64,000 nucleotides of DNA from Schizophyllum amplum (Eukaryota > Basidiomycota > Agaricomycetes > Agaricales > Schizophyllaceae). The notes under the pieces are model-generated. The model was not told where the DNA came from and searched no databases. It saw nothing but the letters and a program-made list of their open reading frames with translations. The stretch lies in contig VDMD01000004.1 in the NCBI GenBank assembly GCA_007026445.1, forward strand, positions 1,054,001 through 1,118,000. The letters are read 5' to 3'. The position numbers were made by a program, and so were the translations under genes. Of the stretch, positions 48,179-59,712 are shown in pieces. Within the stretch, counting starts at the first letter, position 1. The number at the start of each line of letters is the position of its first letter.

Positions 48179-49208
48179 TCACAAGCATCCATCTAAATTA
48201 TACATCAGCTCCGTCGCATCGCTCATAGGGAATAAACTTACTTGGTACGCTCTGGCCGGCATGATTCACATAAGCCTTGAGCGTGCTGTTGCTACACATC
48301 ACGCCGCGCACGAACGCCTGTGCGACCACCTTGGCGCCCGTCGGGGACGTGTGGACAGGGTCGTTCGGATAGAACACTTTCACCGTGCTCTGCCCTAAGA
48401 CCTACATTCTGGTCAGCGTCTCACTGGTCTATGCCTCGAACGATGTACTGACCTCGTAAGCCTGAGCGACGTAGTGGTAATGGTCGACGTATGTCACGGA
48501 CGTGTTCCCTGCCACCTCAGCCGCCCATGGTACGAAGTGCGGCGGGGGAATAATTGTGTTCTTCACCCAGTAGTTGTTGGGAGTCTGCGAGGAGACGATT
48601 GGGATCGCGCCTGTCGCCATATCAGCTAAACGTCCGAGGTTTGCACGACATGCTCTTACCTTTGCTCTGCAACGACCTCACCGCATTCTTGATGTAATAA
48701 TTGAACGAGTGGATCGTGATAGCCTTGCCGCTAAGGATACCAATTGTTAGATAATTGTGGCGCAAAGTGAATGCACACGTACCTCGCGTCGTATACGACG
48801 TTGGTGTCATTGTAGCCGTCGCTGTAGCCATCCTGCCGGCCATTGTCTACAGCCGACGGACCGTCGTTGTGCCCAAACTCGATGACCACGTAGTCGCCGG
48901 GTCCCACCGCGTTGATAAGACTGGTAAAACGGCCTTCTTCCGTGTACGAGCGCGCCGAGCGCCCCGAGACGGCGTTATTCACGACAGGGAGGGTAAGGAA
49001 CTGTGCAAGGTAAGGTCCCCAACCTGTAAGATACTGTGAGCCATGAGGAAAATATTGGGCTTGTGGAGCAAAACAAACCAGCAGTTGCGGCGCCGCTACC
49101 AGTAGGCGCCATGGTCGAGTCACCCGCCAGGTAGACCTTAGCGCACTCAGCATAGTGCAGGAGAGAGGAAATGGTGAGAGCGAAGGCGACGAAGGAGGGC
49201 GAGTACAT
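48179..49208 (-). CDS. Rhamnogalacturonan acetylesterase 2 (SGNH hydrolase, CE12 type), secreted
   Basis: Paralogue of the gene at 5.6–6.6 kb in inverted orientation. The signal peptide is MYSPSFVAFALTISSLLHYA. SGNH blocks are AGDSTMA, NNAVSGRSARSYTEEGRF, EFGHNDG and NDPVHTSPTGAKVVAQAF (catalytic Asp and His). Introns lie in the same places as in copy 1: about 49027–49080 (a normal GT donor here), 48730–48780, 48613–48660, 48400–48451 and 48193–48241. The last intron again leads to a 14-nt exon giving Asn-Gly-Cys-Leu-stop, so the reading through to a stop at 48198 is not the real end. The start at 49208 lies 31 bp after a TATA box. Confidence 0.9.
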
Positions 49209-49238
49209 TTTGCTTGTTACCGGACTTCACTAACTCGT

Positions 49239-49246
49239 CTTATATA
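49239..49246 (-). promoter_or_regulatory. TATA box of acetylesterase gene 2
   Basis: TATATAAG on the minus strand about 31 bp before the ATG at 49208. It parallels the element in front of copy 1. Confidence 0.55.
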
Positions 49247-49429
49247 CCATGGCCATCCTGGCGCGTTCAAAGTACGGCCCGAAGACTGCAGAAATTATGT
49301 CCTCACAGTGACAATTGTGGCGGGGAAGGATCACGGTGACCGCGCAGGAACGCGTGTCTGCTGCTGTCTGTCGTTGCGCTCCGAGTCAACAGGATCTGCA
49401 GAAAGCCTCGTGAGTGCCCACATGTACTA

Positions 49430-51770
49430 AACTGGCAAGTTTGTACATCTCAAGGTATGATACCGGGCCCTCCATGAATGTCCCCGCCAGTCGTCCTGCA
49501 GAGACAAGGCACGGACATGCCCGGCTGACCTGCTTGTCCGGGTCGTTCTCCGATGTCTCGTTCTCCTCACTGTCGATCCCAGCTATGCCCAGCGGTCCCG
49601 TGCTTCACTCGCACCCGAGGTCCCACTGTATTGGGATACCTTATGCCTCGCCTCGGACGATGTACTCCTTGTCGACGGCGTTCCGTCCCGATATCCATAT
49701 GCCACCCATGCCGAACGTGACGCGGATCTCACTTGCTTGTGTCCCGGAAACCGGAAGGCTTTCCGGAACCTACGCTCGGTGGCTCCTCACTGGAGGGTGC
49801 TCGCCACTGCAGATTCTTGGGTTCAGCCACTCGATGTCAGACGAAACACGGCTCTCGACGTACAATGACATGACTCTCGCGGTCTCGTTCCGGGCCCATT
49901 TGTGGCCATGGGTATCTAGGCCAAGTAGAGGACTTTCCGTGGGCTGTTTCGTCCTAATCCAAATTCCTGCCATAAACGCGCATCCAATGCTTGAAAAGGC
50001 GGGCCGCCGGACATCCCAACCTCCCCCATCGCTTGCTGATGTCGATCGCCCTCGTTCTAATTGCACGTCTACGGTCTAGGAGGGTAGCACCCCCCTTCCT
50101 GTGGAAACCTCATCCTGAACGCTTTTTGGCAATGATCAGTGATGGTGGCACGATGGGACCAGGGTGCATAGGGTCGCTTGCGAAAGACCTGCTCGGCTGC
50201 TTGAACGCCAAACGGGGGTGACTTGAAGGTTGAGCGCAGTGGCTGCTTTGAATGTCAGCAGAAGTGGTGTACGGGTACTGTAAAACCACTCACAGGCTGC
50301 GAGGCGTTCGTATCACGGAAGCGCAGGGATGATGGATGGGGTCTCCACGACGTGTGAGCGCAACGCCACCTACGCGAGGCCGCCTACGCCTCATACGACG
50401 CCTGCGAAAGTGTTCGTCGTGAGTGTGTGGATGTGATGGGCTAGCACGAGAGCTTTACCTGTGACGGTGGCATGCGGCTGGTCGACAAGGTGGTGATTCC
50501 ATCTGGAGACTGGTGGCAGACATGACGGTGGTTGCTTCGTGGGGGCGTCAATACCGTGCATTGGATGTGGAGTAGACTCGGTGCGCAAGACAACAGCAAT
50601 GCACTGGGCGACGTTTGGGGTGATCACCTGAGGCAGGGAGTGAGTGTGATTTTCCGCCATTCCTGCTCGCCATGAGAGAGTTGGGGAATGGGCAGGTTCA
50701 ATTCATCGCTCAGGAAGGTGGGCACGTGCCGCATATCCACGAGACATAGGCAGGGCGTTATGGCCGGAACGACGCTGCTTGGCAATGGCTTTTGCGAGTC
50801 GGCGGAGCGGACTCCGGTAGGTTCAACGTTGTCAGTCAGTGAAGGGTGGGCTCTGCATGGCGCTGCGGCGGGTCGCGCACAATAACACAGTTCTCATAGT
50901 ACATTATGTAGCGCACCTGGTTCGGATCGGTCGCATGAAAGCTGCCTTTCCCTGCCGATGAGCGAGGGGCCCGGGAGGCTGAATGTGTCGAGAAATGAGG
51001 GCCATGGTTATCGGGATACCTCTGCGGAACGTACATACATAGCGGGAAACACGATAAACTCACTTCATATGCACTGAGTCATAGGTATACTGGTTACCCA
51101 TTCTTCGATGCTTGGCGGTCCTCTCTGCCGCCAATGCTCGAACTGCGTGTACAGGTAAAAATGAGTAGCACGAGGACAAGGGCAACTGGTTGCTCACCGT
51201 CCTTGCATCCCTCACAGCAATTTGCGGATATTGCGATTGGCGGATACACTCGTTCAACACAAGTATCTGCACGACGGTTTCAGAGGTCACGACGCCCACA
51301 ATATTGACCTCCACAGTGGAGTCGGTCAGCCTGCTTCGGTCCTGAACCGCAAGGGTAGGGGAATATCAGCTATACTGAGGATAGGTCCGGCGTTTACCCA
51401 CGCGTACCGGACTGAAAAGGAACAACACATCGCTGTCGCCCGTTGCAGTCATGACAAATCCATCTAACACAACCTGCAGTTTGAACACTTTCAACAAAGG
51501 ACAGTCTCATGCTGGTTTGGGAGGATGCGTGTAGGTCTACTCACCTTGGACACAAGACCCTTGACGCAGACCATGTGACCAGGCGTGAGCGGGACTTCCA
51601 CCACGGTCTGCACTTCGCGGTAATCCTCTGGTTGGGGCCACACTTTCCACATGATGGGTTCCAAGGGGGGCGGGGGGTAGAGAAAGCTGAAGTGCCGGCG
51701 CTTGCAATGTGGGGACGGTGCCAACAAGACGTGCCAGTTTAATTTCTGCAGACCTTCTTAGCAATCACAA
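49430..51770 (-). CDS. Unrecognised multi-exon gene next to HD2 (boundaries approximate)
   Basis: Several minus-strand segments have coding-like composition and end at plausible splice sites, but I do not recognise the protein. From upstream: PPPLEPIMWKVWPQPEDY with VPLTPGHMVCVKGLVSKV (51.7–51.55 kb); VVLDGFVMTATGDSDVLFLF (51.45 kb); STVEVNIVGVVTSETVVQIL (51.3 kb); VEPTGVRSADSQKPLPSSVV and CLCLVDMRHVPTFLSDELNL (50.85–50.65 kb); HGIDAPTKQPPSCLPP (50.55 kb); and IRVTFGMGGIWISGRNAVDK followed by GPLGIAGIDSEENETSEND (49.75–49.5 kb). The β-strand-rich segments could be OB-fold-like, but that is a guess. It could equally be two genes. It does not resemble the known β-flanking gene of mushroom A loci. 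Confidence 0.35.
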
Positions 51771-52464
51771 GGAAAGCTTATCGATATCATATCACGATTT
51801 CGACAAACGGACGTCACTGAACATACACATCTACACTACCTAGATGTGGGCGACGAGGAACTAGCTGCAATCCTGGTGCAATCATAGGATGCAGAAATTC
51901 AGAGCCCGCGATGAACATCGAACATCGCTTCACAAGCACTGCCTCTCAGACTCAAGGCTTGCAGGCCTCTAGTTGGCGGGCGGGTCATGCAAGGTGACGC
52001 ATTGTAGAGACAGCGAATTTGATCCAGGTGATTTCTTGTGCATGCGATATATGCCTCAAAGTACATTGTAGGGCCGTAGGCGTATTGCCGAGAGAATTAG
52101 CATAAGATATAAGTATAATGTAAGTAATCCATCCGCCGATATCAGAAAGCAAGGAACAGTCAAACACAAGAAACGAACAGCGAGATAACAAAGCAAAACG
52201 AGGATAGCGATGGAAAGGGAAAGCAAAGATGAAAGCAGTAACAAGCACGACTGTTGATACGCCGACGGGAACGGGGAGGAGCTGGACACCAGTATTGTGA
52301 TTTCCTAAGTGAGAGGGATGATAACGCGCAAAGGACGACGTCGACGTCAAGCAGGCGCGCTGGGAGATGTAGTGCGAGGGACTGTAGGAGACATGAGTAC
52401 CGACGATGGAGGACGAAGGGAATGAGTAACGCACACTGTCTATGTGCGAAGACGCGGGACATGT
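51771..52464. other. Intergenic between HD2 3' end and the unknown gene
   Basis: AT-richer than average, with purine-rich minus-strand runs and no supported gene. It lies at the 3' border of HD2 and could carry the unknown gene's promoter. Confidence 0.45.
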
Positions 52465-55400
52465 TCACGTCATGAGCGACGCATTGCCGAAGTTTGCAGT
52501 CCCGAAGCCGGTGAAGCCGTCGGAAGCATCAAACCCGAAGTTTAGGCCATTGAAGCTTAACGGCGCATCCATAGAATCGTCTCCGCCGAGCTTGTACGAA
52601 TACGTCTCGCCTAGGGCATCGACGTGTGACGAGCCAGACGGTGGAGTGGTGAACGAGGCGTCCTGCCAGTTGGTAGTCTGGTCATGGAGTCCTTGGCCGA
52701 GCAGCCAGGTAAGATCCGAATTCGAGACGTCCGACACGCCGTCGAACGAACCAAACGCGGAGGAGTCCTGCGCATCGAGGCCAAGGTTCGCCGCCCAGTT
52801 CATGTCGTCGAAGCTGTGCTGGCTGGCACAGAAGCCATTGATATCGGGCATGTTGACATCGGCAGTCATGTCGTTGAGCGCGCCGGTGGTCGAGTTGGTG
52901 AAGCTGAGCATATCCAGCGCCAGCCCATCGTGCTGCATCGATGGGTCGAAGACGAGGGTGTTATCTTCCTGCACATCGTCACCGAACAACTGTGCCATCA
53001 TGTTGGGTGTTACAGTGATGTCATGCTCGCCCCCAAGTGCGAAGTCGGAAGTGGCCATGATCGGGAGATCCTGCTCCTGGCGCGGCGTATCCGGCATGCT
53101 CATGCCAGACGAACGACGAGAAGAGACAGAAGAGAGGGACGGAGTACGACCTGACGAAGCGACGGATGGCGTGCGAGATGAGCTCCCCGTCGACTTCCGT
53201 GAGGATTTCTTCGACAGCTTGCGTGAAGATGCTGATGCCTCGGAGATGACAGACGCCCTGCTCGAGGTATCGTCGACATCCATGGAGAGGGGCGAACGTC
53301 CGGTGAGGCCTGCCTTCTTCCGCTCCTTCTCGGCTTTCTTCGCATGTTTCTCCTCCTGTCGTTTCTTCTCCTTGCGCTCCTTACGCCTCGCACGCTTCTC
53401 CGCCAAAGCCACGAAGGGAGCGAACGCATCCGGCTGTACTACGGGCTCCGGTAATACCATAGGCGAACCTGCCGTAGGCGGAGGGCGCGAGGTAGGTCCA
53501 CAACGGCGGAGTCCAGAGGGGCCCTCGGTTTACGTAGGTCACGGCACGGCGGGCGGCGTAGGAATCGGGAGGGAGCTGACGAGCGGCCGCTTCCCCAGCT
53601 GTCAAGCCCTCGACGCGCAGGCCAACAGTCTAGCTTGCTCGAAGGACGAAAACGTTATAGAGCGAGGCGCGGAGGTCTGGTTGATGTACATCAGTTGATG
53701 TCGAGCTACAGAGCCACACACGTACCTCTGCGCACAAAAGTCGCATGCAGTCAAATTTATGGACGAGATCCTCCACAGAAACGTGTCGTGCTGTGGGCTT
53801 GGACGAGCTACGCGCTTTAAACCCAAAAGAATGACTATCAGAGACGAAGGAGAACTTGTGCGTCTGTGCCGCAGCGAATGTCATGGGTACGGAGGTATTG
53901 TCGTAGGGTGCCGGGAACGCATACGGAGGGCGCATGGCGTTCAGACGACTTGATACACGGCGGGCAGGCACAGTGGATCGGGAGGCCTTGGAAAACGCGT
54001 GAGTATACCGAGGTAGATCAGTTGACAGACATTTACATTTGCGGTTGGCCTTCCCTTGCCAAGCTGAGTAGCGTCCCGCATTGAGACACGGGCGAAGGTT
54101 GTTGTTCCGAGCGCTGCCAGTCTGTCAGTCAGAAGGCGCATCTCGAGCGAGAAAAACTCACAGCAGAAGGCTTGCGAGTATGCACGTAAGCATATTTCGA
54201 CGGAGCAGGATAGGCAGCACGGGCGAAGGCCCGCTCCGCTGCCGCATCGAATGTGTTAGTGACGGCCTTCTTCGACATTTTCATCTTCTCGCTACGCCCA
54301 TCGACATCCATAGGCACGCTTTGTGGTGCTGAACCAGCAGACCGTGGCAGCTTCTTCATCTTTCGGCGCTTTTCCTTCGGCGCCGTCGCATCAGTCATCT
54401 CAATATCTGGCACAGTTGTCGACGGAGTCTTCGTCTCCTTCTTGGACTTCTTCGTCTTCTTCAATGGGGTAGGAATTGTTTGTACCTCCGCCGACGTCAT
54501 GGAGCCGGGGAATGTCGACGGGCCAGCTCGTGGTACTTTCTCAGAGGCCTTCTTCGTCGCCTTCGGGTTGGGGTTCTGTTTCGCGTTCTTGGCGCCCTTC
54601 GGGATAGGCAGAGTCTTCGGAGTCGGTTCGGGCGTCTTCGCGTTGCCGAGACCAAGGTGTTGGAGGTGAGGGGGGAGTAGAATGGGCAGCATCTTGCGCG
54701 CCATCTTCTCGCGTTCGCGCTCAAACTCCTCCATCGGAATCTGAAGGGGCAACGTTCAGTGGAGAGAGGGGCATATGATCGGGCACACACCTTCGCAGTG
54801 GGAGGCATGCGAGGCAAGAGTGTCTTGGCTCGTCGACGGTGGTTTTGAAACTATAGGTGAGGGATGAGACAAGACGAGCAATGGGAGATTTTGGGGGGAC
54901 GCGTATATGATATTGCAAGGGAGGTAAGATTGCTCACCCAAACCGTGATTTGCCTCATCAACATTCCAGTCTTCTGGGCTAAGACGCGCCGGTCCGCATA
55001 TGTAGGATATGCGTTGAAGTGGAAATAAAGCTCAAGCAGGGGCGAGTATTCCTGAAGGAATAGATGAGATACATAATTTTTGGTAGTAAAGGCAACATAC
55101 CGAGTGAAATTTGGGCCGCGCCTTCTTCGGCGAATCGCCCATAGTCGCGGCGATGTGCGCGCGCTGCTTGTCCATCTCCTCCTTCCACTTGAGTGGGATT
55201 TCGAGCACCTGCGCAGCCCATTTCTGGATCTGCTGGATGTACATTCGGGTACGCAACGCGTCGAAAAGATGGAGGTTGTGCGGTGAGATGGTGACAGCGG
55301 CCTGGTTGAACGCCTGTTCCAAGTCTCGTCTCCATCGTGAGCAGGCGTCTTGATATACAGCAATGGTATCATTGACGGCTTTGCGAGGTAGGCCGGCCTG

Positions 55401-55568
55401 TTCCAGACGAGAGCGGATTTCATGGAAGGCGGGACAAGGGAGACCGGTGAAGGAGATCGTTGTAGGCTGTGATGGTAGTGTGGCGCGGATGCCCCTTGAG
55501 TGCGCAATACGGACGATGTCTTTAGCTGAAGAGGATATTCTTTGCAGATATGGAACGAGATCTTCCAT
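52465..55568 (-). CDS. HD2: HD2 homeodomain mating-type protein
   Basis: Non-self-recognising homeodomain transcription factor. The start at ATG 55568 (MEDLVPYLQRISSSAKD) is followed by the N-terminal specificity/dimerisation region, PAFHEIRSRLEQAGLPRKAV. The homeodomain reads SEYSPLLELYFHFNAYP, TYADRRVLAQKTGMLMRQIT and VWFQNHRRRAK; an intron falls between the invariant Trp and FQNHR. Exons 55101–55568, 54938–55051, 54791–54850 and 54162–54740 are firmly placed, with introns of about 49–90 bp. The fourth encodes a Lys-rich region (KKTKKSKKETK, KEKRRKMKKL), probably nuclear localisation. The C-terminal part (53.95–52.47 kb) includes a charged helix (EKRARRKERKEKKRQEEK), a Ser-rich stretch, and an Asp/Asn/Gly-rich tail (NSTTGALNDMTADVN) that could activate transcription. 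Frame slips near 53,490 and 53,605 and an awkward junction near 54,100 are probably sequence errors. Confidence 0.9.
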
Positions 55569-55796
55569 GGTGGCGGACGAGGAAAAGGTAGCGTGGGAGG
55601 AGTCGCGCCGCACGGCCTGCAATAAGAACGGAAAGGGTCCGTGCTAATTTTCAAATTCCGGCCCGTGTTTCTTGCTGTGCTCTGTTATTTGCATTGTTTA
55701 GCTTACATAAACAATGGGTTGCGCGGTCGATCACATTTGAACTCCGCCGCGTATATACTCCCGTTGATGGCGAGTAGCTGTCCACCTACATCCCCC
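55569..55796. promoter_or_regulatory. Bidirectional HD2–HD1 promoter
   Basis: About 200–230 bp separate the two start codons. It is AT-rich relative to the genes and contains TATATA at 55752–55757. That element is only 10 bp before the first HD1 ATG (55767) but 40 bp before the second (55797), favouring the second start. No clear HD heterodimer-binding site was seen. Confidence 0.6.
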
Positions 55797-58700
55797 ATGG
55801 CCACCAGCGAGGCTGCTATCTGCGAACAACTCGTCGCTGCCGAGGCAGACTTTCTCGATGCTCTCACCAAAGACGACGTCGCCGTTACCTCCTTTCGGAC
55901 GCGATGGGCACTGTTGCGCGCGACTGTCGAAGGCAATCCCAGCCTCGACTCGTCCACATACGCCCTCCTACACTCAACCAGCTGCAGCATAGCAAGTCTG
56001 GCCGAAGCGATGATCTCACAAGATGAGGAGAACCGCACCATCGAAGGCATCTTCCTCGACGAGCTGGCCCACGAGTTCTTAGCCACTGAGACTCATGCGG
56101 ACAAGGATGCCAGGTCAGTATATTAGTCCCTCCACGTCGCGACACTTATTGATTCGGTCTTCAGTGTGCTCCCTGTCTTGCCCTATATCGGGTCATGCTA
56201 CACCTGGTTGCTCAACAATCTCCATAATCCCTACCCATCGAGAATTATCAAGGAGCGACTCCTCAGAGCAGCCCTTGGAGACGCACAACGCACAAAGGCG
56301 TCAGGCTTCCTTTCACCACCGCCGTCCCCGAAACGGTCCATCACTCCCCTCCCTAGTGACACCGTCACATTGGACGACATCGATAACTGGTTCATTGCCG
56401 CGCGAGCGCGCATTGGATGGAGTGAACTCCGTGACGCCAAGTTTGACGGCTCGAGATCTCTCATGTTGCAAGCTGCTCGTCTCATGTGGTGCTCACAAGA
56501 GGAGAGGGATTTCATGACGGGCTGTGTCTCTCAACGCGAGGTGCGTCGCGCCTTCCCTCCATTGTTTTCGAGCTGACCTTCTCAAAGGCCAACGACCGAC
56601 GCGTGAAGACCGAGGAAGTTATGCCACATCTGCGCTCTCCGTACGAGTCCGTCTCGCACGATTTTGTCCCAGTTGCGCCTACCACAGGTGTGTAGCGCGC
56701 CGACTACATTTCCTCCGCCTACTGACCAGTCAGACACAGAGCCCACCTTTATGCAGTCGGGGACTGCTCTCGCACCGGACGTTGAGCTTGCCTTTACCGT
56801 GCTGGAGGAAACAGCCAAGGAACTGTACGCTCACCGCATGGATCCCACCGAGCTCGTTGGTACTCTGAAGTCCAGCGCTACGGACAGGCGCCAGGTGGAC
56901 CAGCCCACACTCGCAGATGTCGATCAATTAGGCTCTACATCGTTCAAGGCCGCGCTTGCTGAAGCCGTGGCAGCGAAGCGCCGCGATGCGCGTCGAGACC
57001 AACGGCGTGTCAAGAAGATCAAGACGGAAGTACAGCGGAGGGCGGCCGAGCGCAGATGCTATCCTAGTCCGGAGCCGTCATCCGCTGAAGACTCGCAATC
57101 CAGCTCTGAGGACGACATAGACGGCTCCGATGCGGAGGAATCCGATGTAGATGAAGATGGCTTGCCAAGTGAACTCCTCTCGCCGTTCACTAGCCTGTTT
57201 CCACCCTCGACAACGACCGAGAGTCTCCTCACTGACGACGAAGGCAATGACAGCGAAGCGTCCGACGAATCTGAGAGTGAAGACGAAGAAGGCGAGGACG
57301 AGACAGAGGATGAGTTCAGCGACGAAGACGATAGCGACGACAGTGATGGTGACGAGGAAGACTGGGAGCCGCCTGCTCCGCTTGCTGGCAGCAAACGCCA
57401 GCGTGAAGATATCGCGGATGAGGTGCCCGCTGAGAAGAAGCAGAGGTACGAACATACGACGCTTGTTGGATCAGTTGGTCTGATATGCGCAATTGCAGGA
57501 CCTGGGTGCCTTACATGCAGCTGCCTTCGCCGGCACCTGAGTCCCGAAGCTGTTCGCCATGCTCGCCTGTGAGGCCTACGCGGGAAGGTTCGCCGCCCGA
57601 AACCACATTTATCCCCGCGGTCATGCATCCTGGTCGGCACGTCTTGGCACGCATTCTACGCCGAAGAAGAAGTCAAGCCGGCGCGCGGACGTTGTGAGAG
57701 TGAGTCGAATCTAGTGTTCATGCTCTGCGTGCTGATCATTTGATACCAGCTTACGCCTCCCCCTGCACCTGTACATCTCGGAGCGGACGGTGTTCCATTG
57801 GGTACGGTGCGCGGTCGCATTCAGAGGCCGCACCATGCGGGTCAATCCTACGTTCACCTGCACCTTCCCTTCACCCAACTGAGCAACCCTCCCAAACCGC
57901 GACTTCAAGGTTTGAGGGTATCTGGAGACCCGACTCCCTGGGTAAACTGGGATCTGAGTGGAGGCCAGTCTAACATGGTATGCCCGTTCCCTCTGACCGA
58001 ATAATGCTCGTCTGACGCGATGTAGCACCAGGCCAGGTCATCTGGGACATCCGGCTCTATGCAGGACGCCTCCGAAAGTCCGACGACATCGTCTCCTTCG
58101 CCCACTACCACCCTTTCTCGGTCGTCGTCAACGTCGTCATTATCATCGCAAAGATCTGTGTCGTCCGCGTCGTCGGATCCGAACGTATCCGACATGTGCT
58201 CCATCTTCTCGACAGCGACCGACGAGACCTGTCTGACGGAGCCATATGAAAATGTGCGGGATTGCTCGACTAAGGTCGCAACCGAGCCTATCGTCGATGA
58301 CGTCCCCGCTCCGGTCAATTCGTCGGCCTTCGATCCTTCGCTTTTCGACCCTCATGTCTGGAGCAACTACGACCTCAATGCGTGCTTTGACGGACATTTT
58401 CAAGATCAGCAGTGCCATAGTGCGACGACCTTTGTGCCGAATAGGCTGCAGGTGCACGCAGTCACTGCGAAGGCGGTCAAGCATTACGGCAAGCCAGCAT
58501 GTTCTCCGACACGTCTAGCACACTCCTTAGCGGCTCCGGTCGTCTCCTACCAGCAGGCGGTTGGTACCCTCGCGTCACCGAGCAGAGCGACATTCGATCG
58601 AGCACAGATCGCTGCTACACTGGCCAAGGGGACGAAGGCAGGAGAGGTTCTGCGTAATTCCAGCAACCCTTCGAAGGCACAACGTCGTTCCACGTCTCCC

Positions 58701-58997
58701 AATACGGCGACGGAGCCCGTTGTATTGGCGTCACCGTCCGACCTTGTTCATAGTGTCCTTAGCAGTGGTCTTGTTCCCGTCGCCGAGGGCCAGCCGATGG
58801 AATCTGTGGAGGTGTCGAAGAAGGCCTCAAATTATCTTCGACGGCGTACGTCGAAATCCGCTGCGCAGAGTGTATTCGATGACTCTGCTGATGCTGTCCA
58901 CGCGCGTCTCGCCGAGATTGAGCAGCAGGCTGTTCGCCTCGAGGAGGAGCGCAAGGAGCTGAAGAAGCTTGCTTCCTCGGGACGTGCGGGTGGCTAG
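55797..58997 (+). CDS. HD1: HD1 homeodomain mating-type protein (TALE-like)
   Basis: Partner of HD2. From MATSEAAICEQL (an in-frame ATG at 55767 is the alternative) comes the helical specificity region (EADFLDALTKDDVAVTSFRT, IASLAEAMISQDEEN). The homeodomain starts near YTWLLNNLHNPYPSRIIKER, showing the three-residue TALE insertion (NPYP), and helix 3 is DDIDNWFIAARARIGWSEL. Between helices 2 and 3 lies an unusual insert with SPPPSPKRS. Exon junctions read cleanly: introns 56114–56164, 56541–56587, about 56691–56734, 57448–57499, 57696–57749 and 57975–58025. Downstream are a basic run (KRRDARRDQRRVKKIK), a long acidic Ser/Asp/Glu stretch (about 57.1–57.37 kb), Ser-rich segments and a C-terminal coiled coil (ARLAEIEQQAVRLEEERKEL). 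The length, about 960 residues, is long but not unheard of for HD1. Confidence 0.9.
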
Positions 58998-59712
58998 GAA
59001 GGTATGGTGTATAATCTGCGGCTTCATTCTCATGCTGACTGTTGGTTAGCGCCCAATCTCGTGCTTCGTTCATCATTTGCGCTCTGTCGCACCCGTTGCA
59101 CAGGCAAGATCTTCGCAGGACAGGCGTCCCATCGGACTAGCCCACGTCGTAGCTGCAGGACTTCGCCTTCATACAGCCCCGGTCGTCGACGCCCATACCC
59201 ACGCGCGACTTGATGTCGCCCATATACCCCAGCGTCGCTTCCCAGGCCGAGCTCACCGCTCCCGCCCTTCCCGCCAGGCCAGAATCATGCCTGTTATACC
59301 CTCATACCCATCCGATACCCCTGCTATCCCTGCTCTGCAGTCGTCGAAATGCCCTGAGTATACCCCAGTGTTATGCCTGCCCCACTATATGCCCACTATG
59401 CTGCACATCATGCTCATCTATGCCAGCTTTCCTTTGCTTATACTTTGCTTTCTTCGTTACTCGACATCTTTGCTTTACTTTCGCTCGTCTGCAGGTACTT
59501 CATATATCGATTATAATGCTTTCTTCGTCTGCACATCAATGCTATCACCATTTTGTTGTCTTGCTCTCTTTTATGGAAACAGTCTGCTCTAGCGGCGTGT
59601 GCCCAGTGGTAGGGGCCTATCATCGATCATGTCGTGTGGTCAGGCTACATCTGATTTTCTGGCTATGCGTACAGTAAGTAGTGTGTGTGTGCGATGCGTA
59701 AGTAATGTATGT
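58998..59712. other. Convergent intergenic between HD1 and MIP
   Basis: 715 bp, with pyrimidine-rich runs and TACCC-like low-complexity sequence near 59,280–59,400. No supported gene. Confidence 0.5.

Noticed and set aside
49414..50079. 221-codon plus-strand open frame
   Set aside because: Low similarity to any protein-like pattern; the opposite strand has more coding-like, splice-bounded segments.
49430..51770. β-flanking gene of the A locus
   Set aside because: Its position next to HD2 invites this, but the visible segments do not resemble the Gly/Gln/His-rich β-flanking protein.
52442..53698. 418-codon plus-strand open frame
   Set aside because: Exact antisense of the HD2 C-terminal coding region, whose minus-strand reading has the consistent biology.
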